A stretch of DNA of 31,004 bases. It comes from JAWXTK01 sp044433645. GTDB taxonomy: Bacteria > Bacteroidota > Bacteroidia > Bacteroidales > Rikenellaceae. Shown in pieces: positions 30,985 through 31,004 of the stretch (positions are counted from its first letter, which is position 1; each line of letters starts with the position of its first letter). A program made the position numbers and the translations under genes. The DNA lies in assembly GCA_044433645.1 (NCBI GenBank), contig JAWXTK010000023.1:1-31004 (forward strand), given 5' to 3'. The notes beneath the pieces were generated by a model that saw nothing but the letters and a program-made list of their open reading frames with translations, was not told the origin of the DNA and made no database searches.

Positions 30985-31004
30985 CATTGTAATTAAAGCA
31001 AATG

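Noticed and set aside
1..31004. CRISPR array, tRNA, rRNA, riboswitch or prophage
   Set aside because: No regularly spaced repeats, cloverleaf or conserved aptamer cores were recognised, and intergenic gaps are all under 300 bases. Small RNAs cannot be excluded by eye.

Overview
The window looks like a chromosomal segment of an AT-rich Bacteroidota, most likely a Bacteroidales. Evidence for this is the repeated Bacteroidetes-type -7 promoter box (TAnnTTTG, once or twice with a well-spaced -33 TTTG), the lack of strong Shine-Dalgarno sequences, and lineage-typical genes: a fimbrillin-like lipoprotein, a serine-type sulfatase, SerC-SerA-DUF1015, DUF3109 and rubrerythrin. No rRNA, tRNA, CRISPR array or prophage was seen. 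The only mobile DNA is the tail of an IS30-family transposase at the left edge.

Layout. 1-2951: IS30 tail, exported serine-type sulfatase, a small unrecognised ORF with a doubtful 5' end, and an M50-like membrane metalloprotease. 3041-9614: a tripartite RND efflux operon (adaptor, pump, TolC, minus strand) with a divergent AraC-family regulator; the gap between them holds an 8-bp direct repeat at exactly 21-bp spacing, a plausible operator. 9611-12441: a leucine-rich-repeat lipoprotein, FabG and a membrane-anchored beta-propeller protein, all minus strand. 12579-14216: glyA and yajC. 14336-17865: a three-gene nonulosonate (sialic acid/KDN-type) operon: a short NeuB-like synthase, a 493-aa protein of unknown function, and a cytidylyltransferase fused to a HAD phosphatase. 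17927-21189 (minus): serC-serA-DUF1015 serine operon. 21331-25973: yicC, gmk, nadD, ddl, a DUF3109 protein and an M23/LysM cell-wall hydrolase. 25975-29302 (minus): fimbrillin-like lipoprotein preceded by an arylsulfotransferase-like lipoprotein. 29411-30950: rubrerythrin and an RluA-family pseudouridine synthase, divergent, with a perfect 13-bp inverted repeat between them.

How the genes fit together. Serine made by SerC/SerA (with a separately encoded phosphatase) feeds GlyA. Gmk, NadD, Ddl, FabG and YajC are housekeeping. The nonulosonate operon encodes condensation, dephosphorylation and CMP activation of a nine-carbon sugar acid, plus an unexplained partner. The sulfatase and arylsulfotransferase-like protein lie at opposite ends of the window and both act on sulfate esters outside the cytoplasm, but nothing in the sequence links them.

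Most worth a second look: the nonulosonate operon with its unknown middle protein, the AraC/efflux operator, the palindromic rubrerythrin/RluA promoter region, two promoters whose -7 box lies only 4 nt from the start codon, and three mutually exclusive hairpin arms between the arylsulfotransferase and fimbrillin genes. All functional calls come from reading motifs by eye; no database search was run.
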